Assembly (NCBI GenBank): GCA_024364735.1
Contig: JAGFNQ010002314.1
Span: forward strand, 151,520 to 215,519
Origin: Boesenbergia rotunda
Lineage: Eukaryota; Streptophyta; Magnoliopsida; Zingiberales; Zingiberaceae
Direction of reading: 5' to 3'
Length of the DNA: 64,000 bases
Shown here: one piece after another, positions 39,127 through 50,187 of the stretch
How the letters are laid out: every line of letters begins with the position of its first letter
Position numbering within the stretch: the stretch's first letter is position 1
Notes under the pieces: model-generated
The model's database searches: none
The model's input: the letters and a program-made list of their open reading frames with translations, nothing else
What the model was told of the DNA's origin: nothing
Made by a program: the position numbers and the translations under genes

Positions 39127-41215
39127 GTGGGCTCTAGCAACCTAGACATGATAATTAACAATCAAAGAGTCATTTATAACAAGGTCGGATTAGGATATAG
39201 GCCAAAGACCAAGGAAGTGGCCTCTGTCTCACTTATGGGTAGGAATGGTGCATCTAGGAGACAAGGGGCTAAGGGAAACATCAAGAAGGCGTGGGTACCA
39301 AAGAAATTTTTAAATGATGCTTGTGGATCAAAATTTGGGTATCAAAAGAGTGTGTTTTCCATGTGTATAGGTGAAGGAGGCCTCAACCATGTGGATAGTA
39401 GATAGTGGGTGCTCAAGACATATGACCGGAGATGTGAGAAAGTTCTCCACTATAAGCTACCTAAGAGAAGGGACGGTTTCCTTTGGAAATAGTGGAAAAC
39501 TCAAAATAATTGATAGGGGCACCATTGAGGTATCTCCTACAATCTCTATCCACAAAGTACTTTTAATTAAGGATATGAAATTTAATTTACTTAGTGTAAG
39601 TCAATTATGCGATGCGGGCTATAGGGTTGAATTCCATGCTAGAAAATGTCTAATTAAACAAAATGGGTCCGATAATGTCATACTAGAAGGGTATAGGGAG
39701 GCTAACCTTTATTATCTTGATCTTACTTATGCTACTAACAATTTGCCTAAGTGTCTCATGTCTAAAGAAGAAGAAGGGTGGTTGTGGCACCGAAGACTTG
39801 GGCACACCAACATGAGGAGCATTGCAAGAGTGGCAAAGGAGGAGTTGGTGAAGGGGCTTCCTATGATCAAGTATGAGAAGATCAAATTGTGTGATGCATG
39901 TCAAGAGGGTAAGCAATCAAAATCATCACACAAAGGTAAAACCCTAACCACCACTACTTTACCTTTAGAACTTTTACATATTGATCTTTTTGATTGTCAT
40001 AGTACTCCCTCACTAGTAGGAAGTAAATATTGTTTAGTTATAGTAGATGACTTTTCTTGATTTACATGAGTTTTCTTTATGAAACATAAGGATGATACCT
40101 TAGAAATCTTTATAGGCTTTAGTAAGAGGGTTGAGAATGAAAAACACCTAAAGATTAACCGAATTAGGAGTGACCATGGTGGGGAGTTCCAAAACTCAAG
40201 CTTCTCACAATTTTGTGTAGAAAATGGATATAAGCATGAATTTCATGCCCAAGACTCCTCAACAAAATGGGATAGTAGAGACGAGAAACAGAGCCCTACA
40301 AGAGGCCGCTAGGACTATGCTTAATGCATATTCTTTTCCTAGCTACTTTTGGGCCGAAGTGGTAAATACTGCGTGTTATATTCAAAATCGAGTTTTGGTA
40401 CATAGGTTCTTAGTAAAACCTCTTTTGAGTTGTGGAATGGGAGAATTCCACAAGTCCACTACTTTAGGGTCTTTGGATGTAAGGTTTATATTCTAAATAC
40501 CAAGGATGACCTAAGGAAATTTGAATCAAAAGCGGATAAGGGAATTTTAGTTGGCTATTCATCCACTAGTAGGGGTTATAAGGTTTACAACAAAAGAACC
40601 AAGGTAATTGAGGAGTCCTCAAATGTTGACTTTGATGAATCGACAAATACTTATCCTAGGAAAGCCTCAATTGATAAAGATATAGAGGAATGTCACCCCC
40701 TTGCCCAAAGAATCCAAACTTACATTTGGAGGGTAATGATCAAGGGGGAGTGAGAAGTACCTAGAGGATGAGGATCATGTAGTCAATGAACCTAAACCTC
40801 TAGGCCCTTGAGACATCATCAAGATCACCCCATTGACCAAACAGTGGGTGATGTCACTCAAGGGGTAAGGACTAGGTCCTATTTTAGAGACCAAACTAGT
40901 CAAATTGTCTTAATCTCTCAATTAGAACCTAAGTCATTGATGAGACATTAGGTGATGTAGATTGGGTCTTAGCCATGCAAGAAGAGCTAAATCAATTTGA
41001 GAGAAGTGAGGTATGGGAGTTGGTTCCTAGGCCAATGATTGCACTATTTAACCACAAGATGGGTCTTTAGGAATAAACTAGATGATCAAGGCAAAATTAC
41101 TAGGAACAAGATTAGGTTGGTAGCTAGGGGGTTTAACCAAGTTGAGGGATTAGACTATGATAAACCTATGCCCCCGTAGCTAGATTAGAGTCCATTAGAA
41201 TTCTACTAGCCTATG
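39127..41215 (+). pseudogene. Element A pol, first part: protease, integrase, start of reverse transcriptase (broken)
   Basis: The protease core DSG is at 39401 (VDSGCSRHMTGD). The pre-integrase zinc finger runs from LWHRRLGHTN to LCDACQEGKQ. Integrase catalytic residues lie near 39983 (HIDLFD), 40172 (RSDHGGEF) and 40278 (NGIVETRNR). Two Trp-to-stop changes (TGA at 40058 and 40067) and shifts near 40250 and 40440 break the frame. From about 40960 the N-terminal part of the reverse transcriptase is readable (EELNQFERSEVWELVPRP, KIRLVARGFNQVEGLDYD). It stops at the insertion point of element B at 41220. Confidence 0.85.
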
Positions 41216-41220
41216 CCGCT

Positions 41221-42164
41221 TGTTGAGGCAATCGCCCTGAGATGATTGGAGGATCATAGGGTTTTGATGTGTGTGGGCAATATGGTTAAGTTAGGATTTA
41301 TTATGGTCTCATATATGTATATGAGTGTGCAGGTGTATAGGTACACATGGACTTGGTTGATGTCTTCGGGTGAAGGATGGCATGGAGGCAAGCTGGAGGC
41401 TTGCGTGCGCATCCGAGGGACCGGTGGATAGTAGGGACGATGAGCTGAGGGACGCGGACTTCGAGGCATACGTGAAGGGTAGTATGGAGGCAAATTGGAG
41501 GTTTGTGTGCGCATCCGAGGGGCGAGGGCCGAAGATGAAGAAGGCATGAAGGAAACAGTCGAGGTTGCTAGTGAAGAGTCAACTGAGTTGTGAGGGTCTG
41601 AGTATGAGTGATTGTACTCAGGGGTTAAGCCGGAGGGTTTGAGTGCCGAGTGAAATGTACTTAGGAGTGTAACCCTAGGCTTAGGACTCGGACCAGTCGA
41701 CTAGCCTGGGGGCAGTCGACTGGTGCCAACTGGAACAGCTGGCCAGGATTCGAACGTTGTACTGTAACGGTCGAATCTAAGTGGGGCAGTCGACTGGTAG
41801 CGGCTGTTTCAGATTCGAGCCCTATTTAAAGGGACTCGTTTCAGACTACTATCCTTTGATGAAACTCGCTTGGATAAAGTGAGTTAGTAGTCTTTTGTGC
41901 CCAGATCTTGTCAAAATGATTGTGGTGCGGTTTCTCCACCCACAAGGAGCGACGAGAGCTAGCCGGAGGTTGTCCGGGGATTGATCCACTGACGGATTCT
42001 TGGATTAGTCACCCGTCTAGGGTGGATACCAAGTAAATTCTGATTGTTAGCATTGTTTTTATTGTCCTTTGCATATTATTATTTCCGCTGCGTTAACAAC
42101 CTTGTAGAGACGTCAACGAAAAAGTGCTATTCACCCCCCCTCTAGCACGCCAGTCGATCTATCA
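41221..42164 (+). repeat. Element B 5' LTR
   Basis: 944 bp. CAGTCGACTG-type motifs lie at about 41694-41725 and 41786-41797, and a TATA-like CCTATTTAAAGGG is at 41821. Compared with the 3' LTR it lacks about 20 bp that would complete the second palindrome. Confidence 0.9.
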
Positions 42165-42235
42165 GTTGGTAGCAGAGCGAAGACCGCTCTTGATCGGACT
42201 AACCGCCGAGAAGTACACGCTAGAGGAAGAAGAAC

Positions 42236-43603
42236 ATGGAAGATAAGTTGGGGGAAGACATCCACACACCCCCATCCTACAATCATGAAGAATTCGGTCA
42301 TTGGAAGTCAAGGATGGAAAATTGGCTAGGGATGGATTGGGAGTGTAGAATGATCATTGAAGATCCTTTTAAAATTCTAAGAGACAAGCACGGTAAGAGG
42401 CTTCGGCCTAGATATTGGACAGATGAACAACGAGAGCAATCTAGGGCAAACGAAAAGGTAATCAACATTTTGATTGATATTTTGCCTAAAAAAGTGTTGA
42501 ATTGTATAGAGAATATAAAAGCGCTTATGAGTTATGGAGCAAACTAGAAGGACTTCACAAGAACCCTACACAAGCTCAAGAAGACCAAAATGAAGGAGAA
42601 GTGTCAAGTCCATCAAGTGAAGTTGAAAACTCGAGTAAGGAGCCATTCACCTCATCAAGAGAGGAAAATGAAGTATCAACATCAAGAGTTGATGGGGGGG
42701 GGGAGATCCTCAACTATACAAGAGCAAGAGAAAGCTTCCACCTTCGCCAAAGTCAAATCAAAAGAGCATATCATATGCTTTGATTGCAACAAAAGGGGGC
42801 ACTACAAGGATAAGTGCCCACTAGGTAAAAAGGAGATAATTCCTAAGCCCAAATCTATTCATTTAAATTTTAATATGGGTTGTAGGAATGAGGAAGCTCA
42901 AAAGGACAAAAGAAGGAAAATTAGGTGTTTCACATGCGGGGAGCTAGGGCACTACCATACAAAGTGTCCAAGGAGTAAAGAGCTCAAGAAGATGGAGCAT
43001 CTAAGGAAATGGGAGAAAGGAGAAAAGGAAAAGAGGAGCTCACATCAAGGGGGAGCTATAAAGGTAAGGGAGATAATCCCTAACTCTATTTATTCTCAAA
43101 GTTCTTCCATGAATGCTAGAAATGTAAACAATTGCCTACCTAGATGTAATTTTGATTTCAAATATCATGATAGAACTAAAAACACTTTTGTGTGCCAAAA
43201 TATTCAAAATTCTATGTTTCATGATAAATCTAGGAATTCTAGGACTAAGGACCAAGGCATAAACCCTAAGGAAGGGAGAAATATGCTTAGAAAAATGGGT
43301 AAACCTAGAAATGATCAAATTAAGTCTAATAACTCTAAGGTTAGGAAGTTAGAAAAGGAAAATCAAGTGTTGAGAGCAAAACTTGATAAGTTAGAGAAAA
43401 ACCTAGATAGAATCATTAGAGGGTCAAAGGGGGTAAGCATGATGCAAAAAGATAAATTTCTTAGGAATGGTAGACCGGATTTAAGATACCACCCTAGGAG
43501 GGCAAATGTTGATAAAATGTCATATTCAAGGGTGCCCTATAACTATGATAGAGAGAAGGTCAGAAATGGCAAAGAAAAGCCATTTAAAGAAAAAGAAAAG
43601 TAA
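42236..43603 (+). pseudogene. Element B gag with two CCHC zinc knuckles (frameshifted)
   Basis: Starts ATG at 42236 (MEDKLGEDIHTPPSYN). The protein continues in a second frame from about 42525 (SAYELWSKLEGLHKN) and a third from about 42700, with shifts at a short A-run and at a long G-run (about 42690-42699). The third frame carries two complete CX2CX4HX4C knuckles starting near 42776 (CFDCNKRGHYKDKC) and 42926 (CFTCGELGHYHTKC), then a Lys-rich tail. The reading is damaged, but the RNA-binding knuckles are intact. Confidence 0.8.
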
Positions 43604-44224
43604 TTGACCAAGCATAAGGTCTATAGGGTTAAGAGAGTGAGAGTAGAAGGTCAAGAAGCACCGGAGGAACACCGGTATGGTCTTGCCTTTGTAGAAGAGT
43701 TACCTATGGAGATAACTAGGGCTAGGAGCTCAAGGGAGAGTTCTATAAGCCAAAATGGGATCCATGATCAATAGATCTCAGGTGGTTTCCTTCTAGGAGA
43801 TTAAATGGGCTATAAAGTGTGTCAATGAGTTTGAAAGGCTAAGTTAGCCTAACTCATAGAGAATTGGCATGTTAAAGGAGAAGTTGGAGCAAAAGATTGA
43901 AAATTGGATTATAATTGATAGAAAATGGTTTTAACATGGAAATACCATGTAACTTGATGCTAGTAATGTACTATGAATGAATGTGGGATGAACATCAAGA
44001 AGGGGTTCAAACTAGAACTTTGAGTTGAGTTTAAATTATCAAATTTAGATGAGATTGAGAAATGTATCAATCTTGGGATTCGGGATAGTTTTAATTGAAA
44101 TTATATTTTTCCCAAGTAGACATAGGATCCACAAATCTCTCCATGAAATTTTAGATTTTTAGGAGATTTGTGGAATTAGTTAGGCCTTTCTGAATTTCAG
44201 ACTGGAAAATTGAAAAACTCAGTA

Positions 44225-44336
44225 TCAGTCGACTGCCCCACTGGCAGTCGACTGGTCTCGACTGTAAATACATTCTGTGAACTCTATCAGTCGACTGGCC
44301 TCCTGCCAGTCGACTGGGACGCGGTTTTATAAAAGG
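44225..44336 (+). promoter_or_regulatory. Internal promoter of the accessory gene in element B
   Basis: Two palindrome pairs built on CAGTCGACTG (44228-44255 and about 44287-44318) stand immediately upstream of a TATA box, TTTTATAAAAGG, at 44325-44336. This is the order seen in the LTRs of A and B. A 5' leader of about 190 bases precedes the ATG at 44533. It is distinct from the LTR promoter, so the accessory gene probably has its own transcript. Confidence 0.65.
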
Positions 44337-44532
44337 AAATGGGCGCGCCAGGAGAGCCAAACTCTAGGGTTTTGGCAATTTACCCGGCGATCTTCTCCTC
44401 TCCCAAGCTCCTCCTTCGTCCTCAGCCTTACTAAGCCCCAAAATCTCTCTCTAAGTCCTCCTCTAACCCCGATCTACCCTTAGGGTTGGTTAAAAACTCC
44501 TCCTCTCAAGACATTCTCTCAAAATCAACACC

Positions 44533-45692
44533 ATGAAAAGATTAGCGAAAAGGTATCATGATTTAAGGATTAATTCTCCATTTAAACTTTGTTTTGATAC
44601 TAATATGATATTTTGTTTGTGTTTTCTTTGTATTTTCTCTTTTGGGGGGGGTATCTTGGTATGCATGCATGTATTTGGTATCTTAGGGTTGTGTCTAAGA
44701 GATCTAGGGGTAAAGGATCATCCCGTCCAGGTCCACAAGCTCCGGAAGAGGTCAGATTTAGGAGCTTAGAATGTAAAAAGAGGTTTGAAAAGAATGAGTT
44801 TGTCTCAATGCATTGTCGGTACTTAAACAAAGCCTATTTTCAAGAAAAAGCACCTCAGATTATTGAGATGATCACTCATTTTGGCATTGAACAACTAGTA
44901 TACTATCAACATGATGTTAATATTGATTTATGCAAGGAGTTTTATGCCAATTTGACTTGTATTGACTCAGAACATAATATTTATGAGTCTAGAGTGGCCG
45001 GTGTTACCATCCCCTTCACAGCCATGATTTTGGCTAGTTTTTTAGAGTGTCGGGCTTCAAACAATGTTAATACCTATTTTTCCAACGTTGTTGAGCCGCT
45101 TAAGTTTCCAGATGTGACCATCGATCAGATTCATTTGCACTATTTTAGAAGACATAGGCATGAATCTGAGCATACCTTTGATGCCAAACCCATGAGTCCA
45201 TTTAGTCATGTTCTATACAAGATTGTTGTAGAGTGTCTCCTACCCATTGTTACTAAGGGGAGGGCAAGGATTCGATTGCCTCACCTAGTAATGATGTATG
45301 CTCTTGAGGCGAGGTTGGACATAGATGTGTCTCGTCATGTATTTACTTCTATTTGTCACTTTTCCCAAAGTGTTAATGGGAAGATCTACATGCCTTTCTG
45401 TCATGTGTTGCCTGAGTTTTTCCAGTTGCGATTCGGTATTCGCGTCACCAGTGGTCAGGTCAGGCACCTGTCCAAGGACTATGATCAGATTGGCACACGC
45501 CAATTGTCCTTGGCAGGTATTGAGAGTAGACAGGGGACATTTGTCTGGAGGGAGCGTCCAGAGTCATCGAGTTCAGATGAGGAGCCTGGCGAGCTAGTTA
45601 CACGTGCAGAGTTCACCCAGCTTCGATCAGACGTCCACAGGCTTCAGGAGGATGCTCACGTCATTCGTGAGGATATTCACGGAGTACAGTAG
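44533..45692 (+). CDS. Accessory gene in element B: 'putative plant transposon protein' domain, one intron
   Basis: Exon 1 is 44533-44552 (ATG, MKRLAKR) and exon 2 is 44687-45692. The 134-bp intron has AAAAG|GTATCA and TCTTAG|G and joins the frames exactly. The product has 341 residues: a basic Lys/Arg/Ser/Pro head, then a globular region (KEFYANLTC, VAGVTIPF, MILASFLECR, LPHLVMMYALEAR, YMPFCHVLPEFF) that resembles the family curated as 'putative plant transposon protein domain', then an acidic linker (SSSSDEEPGE) and a coiled-coil start. A TAG at 45690 ends it. The frame stays open beyond for about 48 codons with coiled-coil and polyproline sequence, so the TAG is probably a recent nonsense change. 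Function unknown; nothing suggests a gag or pol role. Confidence 0.75.
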
Positions 45693-47139
45693 ACTAAGCA
45701 GAGGATTGAGGCGGTAGTTGATAGGATTACCAGCCGCCAGGATGACATATACGAGATGCTGCGACAGTGGCATCTCGCTTTTCAGGTACCTCCTCCTCCT
45801 CCTCCTCCTCCAGGCAGTGACGATCATATGTTTTTTTGACCAGATGATGCAGTTTTTGGGAGTTATTTTGTGTTGAGAGCATTATTATTAGTTGATGTAT
45901 TACACCTTTCAAACACTTTCCATTCTGATGATTGTAACTATTTGGATGACTTCAGGGCTTTGGCCCCAGTTTTTTTTGGGTCTTATGTCATGACTATCTC
46001 TGTGTTTCATGTATGAAACATTTATGTATTACTTTATTATGCAGATTTATGTCATGTGTGATCTTGACTTGCTTTACTATTTTTCTACTATGATACATGA
46101 TTTAAGTTTTTGTGTGAAGACAAGTTGTGTTAATGTTATGTTATATGTTTTGAGGTATAATCTATCTATGTTTCCATGTATGATTTATTTTCTCTATTCT
46201 TATTTTGTCATAACTCAATAATGTTTTGAATGTTGCTTGATAGTTCGTTAAGTGTTTAACCTATGGTTTTGAATTATGCCTCTTCTATATGTGTTCTTTA
46301 AATGGTTTGCAATCCTATATTGTTTACTATATATTGGTTGCAAAGTTACATAATGAAACATCTATAGAAAAGGGCATGGGGAAATCTTATTTTTATGTTC
46401 ATTTAGATTAAAGAGAAAAAGAGGGAGAAATTGTGTCAAAATGAAATATCTATATGATAATGGAAAGGTTAGGGATCATTCTAAATGTCAAATGGAGTTG
46501 AATGAAATTGGCAAATATAGGAAATCATGATTGGATTTCAAAGTTGATACAAAGTTGTAATTATTTGAGGATTTTTGAGTTTTACCAAAAAGTCAAGCAC
46601 GGATGACATTTTTATAAACCAATATTTTTCTGGGGTAGGGAATACCTTAACAAGCGTGTTTGCAAAATTTCACATTTTTTCGGATTTTCTGGAATTTTTT
46701 ACGCGTTTTAAATTTCGGCTGGAAATTCTGAAACTTGCGTATTAGTCGACTGCCCTGGGGGCAGTCGATTGATAGTGTGGACAGAATGCTATTTTGTGAT
46801 TTCTGAGGGATTTTTTAGAAATCTGGTTGGGTTCTATTTGACACCAAGGGTAGGGTTGCTTGGGGCAATCTTTTGATAGTGTCAAAGGGGGAGAACTTGG
46901 GTGTTAAGTTAGGTTTGGGTTAAAACTTAACCTTGATTGATTTGTGAAACCTAATTAAGTTGAGAGAACTTAACTTGGAATTAACAATAAGGATTGAAAG
47001 TTAGGAGAAAGCATAGGTTAAGGGGGAGGTTGCCTCTTATGTGTTATGCTTTAATTTTCAATTGCTATTGTTATTGCTGTTGTTATTACTATATGTTTAC
47101 CTAACTTAACATATTGCCACACATCAAAAAGTGGGAGAT
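45693..47139 (+). other. Element B 3' internal region
   Basis: Begins with a short in-frame continuation of the accessory protein to the TGA near 45837, including a (CCT)n polyproline stretch at about 45788-45812. The remainder is non-coding. From about 46440 it is recognisably related to the 3' internal region of A (49490-50187): the same order of a 'gttgatacaaagttg'-like block, 'aaaagtcaagca', a CAGTCGACTG-type pair (46741-46772) and 'gtcaaagggggagaa'. The main polypurine tract ends it. Confidence 0.7.
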
Positions 47140-48105
47140 TGTTGAGGCAATCGACCCTGAGATGATCTGGAGGATCATAGGGTTTTGATGTGTATGGGCA
47201 ATATGGTTAAGTTAGGATTTATTATGGTCTCATATGTGTACATGAGTGTGCAGGTGTACAGATACACATGGACTTGGTTGATGTCTTCGGGTGAAGGATG
47301 GCATGGAGGCAAGCTGGAGGCTTGCGTGCGCATTCGAGGGACCGGTGGATAGCAGGGACGATGAGCTGAGGGACGCGGACTTCGAGACGTACGTGAAGGG
47401 TGGCATGGAGGCAAATTGAAGGTTTGCGTGCGCATCCGAGGGACGAGGGCCGAAGATGAAGAAGGCGTGAAGGAAACAATCGAGGCTGCTAGTGAAGAAT
47501 CAACTGGGTTGTGAGGGTCTGAGTATGAGTGATTGTACTCAGGGGCTAAGCCGGGAGGGTTTGAGTGCCGAGTGAAATGTACTCAGGAGTGTAACCCTAG
47601 GCTTAGGACTTGGACCAGTTGACTGGCCTGGGGGCAGTCGACTGGTGCCAATTGGAACAGTTGGCCAGGATTCGAACGTTGTACTGTAACGGTCGAATCT
47701 AAGTGGGACCAGTCGACTGCCCCAGGGGCAATTGACTGGTAGCGGCTGTTTCAGATTCGAGCCCTATTTAAAGGGACTCGTTTCAGACTACTATCCTTTG
47801 ACGAAACTCACTTAGATAAAGTGAGTTAGTAGTCTTTTGTGCCTAGATCTTGTCAAAGTGATTGTGGTGAGGTTTCTCCACCCACAAGGAGTGACGAGGG
47901 CTAGCCGGAGGTTGTCCGAGGATTGATCCACCGACGGATTCTTGGATTAGTCACCCATCCGGGGTGGTTACCAAGTAAATTCTGATTGTTAGCATTGTTT
48001 TTATTGCCCTTTGCATATTATTGTTTCCGCTGCGCTAACAACCTTGTAGAGACGTCAACGAAAAAATGCTATTCACCCCCCTCTACCACGCCAGTCGATC
48101 TATCA
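47140..48105 (+). repeat. Element B 3' LTR
   Basis: 966 bp, closely similar to the 5' copy. It retains a fuller palindrome near 47707-47740 that has collapsed in the 5' LTR. TATA-like CCCTATTTAAAGGG follows near 47761. Confidence 0.9.
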
Positions 48106-48110
48106 CCGCT

Positions 48111-49344
48111 CACATGGGTTTCACACTTCATCAAATGGATGTGAAGTCGACATTCCTTAATGGGGTCATTAAGAAAGAGGTTTAATTATGTAGAACAACC
48201 CCCCGGGTTTGAGGACCCAAACTATCCTAGACATGTATACAAGTTGAGAAAAGCCTTGTATGGATTGAAACAAGCTCCCCGGGCTTGGTATGAAAGGTTT
48301 TCTTCATTTCTAGTGTCTAAGGATTTTAGGAGAGGAACAATTGACCCAACTTTGTTCCTAAAATCTAAGGATAAGAACATATTTGTGGCCCAAGTTTATG
48401 TAGATGATATCATCTTTGGGTCCACAAATAATGACTTCCTACAAGAGTTCATCAAGTGTATGGAAGATGAATTTGAGATGAGTCTTGTAGGAGAGTTAAC
48501 CTTCTTTTTAGGTCTTCAAGTTAAGCAAACAAATGAAGAGACACATATATTTCAAACTAAATATGCTAGGGAAATGCTAAAGAAATTTGGACTTGAAAAT
48601 GCTAAGGTAGCATCTACCCCTATAGGAACGAATGTGAAAATGGATAGTGATAGTGAAGGGAAAATGGTAGACTCAAAACAATATCGAAGCATGATTGGTA
48701 GCTTATTGTATCTAACCGCTAGTAGACCCGATATACTTTTTGTGGTAGGTATGTGTGCAAGATTCCAATCATGTGCCAAAGAGTCCCATTTGGTTGTAGT
48801 GAAGAGGATCCTAAGGTATGTTAAAGGTACCCTCAATGTCGGGCTTTGGTATCCTAGAACCCCAAATGTTGATCTTATTGGATACACCGACTCGGACTAT
48901 GCGGGGTGTAAGCTAGATAGGAAGAGTACTAGTGGAGAGTGTCAATTCCTTGGGTCTTCCTTAGTTAGTTGGAGTAGTAGGAAACAACCATGCGTTGTCC
49001 TATCATCTACGGAAGTCGAATATGTGGCAATGGGTGGTTGTGTATCCCAACTACTTTGGAACATGCACACCTTAGAAGATTATGAGTTACATTATTCAAA
49101 GGTCAAAGTCTTGTGTGATAATGTAAGTACAATCAATTTGACTAAGAATCCGGTTCGCCATTCTAGAACAAAACATATTGAAGTGAAGCATCACTTCATT
49201 AGGGACTATGTGGCAAAGGGAGACATAGACTTATACTATGTTGAGTCAAAGTCAAACCTTGCCGACATTTTCACCAAGCCTCTTCCTGAATCGGAGTTTA
49301 TATCCTTAAAAAGAGGCCTTGGTATGTGTTTTGTAGAAGTCTAG
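48111..49344 (+). pseudogene. Element A pol, second part: reverse transcriptase and RNase H
   Basis: Continues the reverse transcriptase directly after element B. A stop and frame change near 48180 interrupt the join, then a long open frame runs from 48160 to 49344. It shows LYGLKQAPRAWYERF, the YVDD catalytic motif at 48397 (YVDDIIFGSTN), SLLYLTASRPDI, and a copia RNase H with YTDSDYAGCKLDRKSTSG, RTKHIEVKHHFIRDYV and the terminal ADIFTKPL at 49261. This half is well preserved compared with the gag and integrase parts. Confidence 0.88.
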
Positions 49345-50187
49345 GATGAACCTTGGGGTAATAGACTAAGAAGGTGGTGCTTGATCCATTAGGATAATAC
49401 AATTGGTTCACTTGTGCTTGTGGCATAGTGTTGAATCATTAAATGTATCAAAATTAACAAAATTGGACCAACCATGGGGGAAGACATGTGTTTAATTAAT
49501 GGACACTTTGCCCAAAGATCATGGTTGGACATTTTAAATATTTGAAAACCATTTCATGTCTTATATGTTTTGCCATAAGCTTAGAAGTTATATGAATGCA
49601 AAATTAGATTGAAATATTGATACAAACTTAGTGGTTTTCAAGGATTTTGGACTTTAGTCAAAAGTCAAGCATGTTTGAAATTTTTCACAAAATGATATTT
49701 TTCCTTGATAGAGTATACTATTTCAAACATGCCTGTAAATTTTTACAATTTTTGGATTTTTCTGAAATTTTTTGGACGTTTCTGAAATTCGACTCAGAGG
49801 CTGAAGTATCAGACTGACAGAGTATCAGTCGACTACCCCTTGGGGCAGTCGACTGGCACTCCTGAATTCAGCCTACTGAGCTATTTTTCAGAAATCCAAA
49901 ATTCTCTCATTTGATGCCATGGATTAGGGTTGCTTGAGGCAATAGTTTTGATGGTGTCAAAGGGGGAGAATGGGTGGTTTAAGTTAGAATTTTAGCTTAA
50001 AATGGGTGGTTTAAGTTAAAATCTTGGAGTATAGTTGAAAATGGGAGAAGACATGAATTAAGAGGGAGGTTACCTCTTAGGTTTTTGATATGTCTTATGT
50101 TTTTCAATTGCTACTGTTATTTACTTTGTTGACTGGTATTTTATCCCTAAACTTAAACATATTGCCACACATCAAAAAGGGGGAGAT
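49345..50187 (+). other. Element A 3' internal region and polypurine tracts
   Basis: Non-coding. Holds one CAGTCGACTG-type palindrome pair (49823-49858), a secondary polypurine tract at 49959-49970 and the main one at 50174-50187, directly against the 3' LTR. No envelope-like open frame is present. Confidence 0.8.

Larger units (their letters stand above)
41221..48105 (+). mobile_element. Non-autonomous LTR retrotransposon B (gag plus accessory gene, no pol) nested in A
   Basis: LTRs at 41221-42164 and 47140-48105 begin TGTTGAGGCAATCG and end CGATCTATCA. The 5-bp duplication ccgct lies at 41216-41220 and 48106-48110. Removing B and one ccgct rejoins the reverse transcriptase frame of A. A primer-site-like TTGGTAGCAGAGC follows the 5' LTR. 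The polypurine tract at 47126-47139 has one T interruption, with a second AAAGGGGGAGA at 46884. The 4.97-kb internal region holds gag and a spliced accessory gene but no protease, integrase, reverse transcriptase or RNase H motif. It would need enzymes in trans, plausibly from relatives of A, which shares its LTR ends. Confidence 0.93.

Noticed and set aside
45860..46230. An additional small membrane-protein-like open frame near 46009
   Set aside because: Short, AT-rich, with no support from motifs or neighbours. Hydrophobicity follows from base composition.
43604..47139. Hidden pol in element B
   Set aside because: I looked for the DSG protease, HHCC/DDE integrase, YVDD and ADIFTKPL motifs in all frames of the region and found none.
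41221..48105. Element B as a chimera produced by recombination between two A copies
   Set aside because: B has its own LTR pair, its own 5-bp target duplication, and interrupts the reverse transcriptase of A at a clean point.
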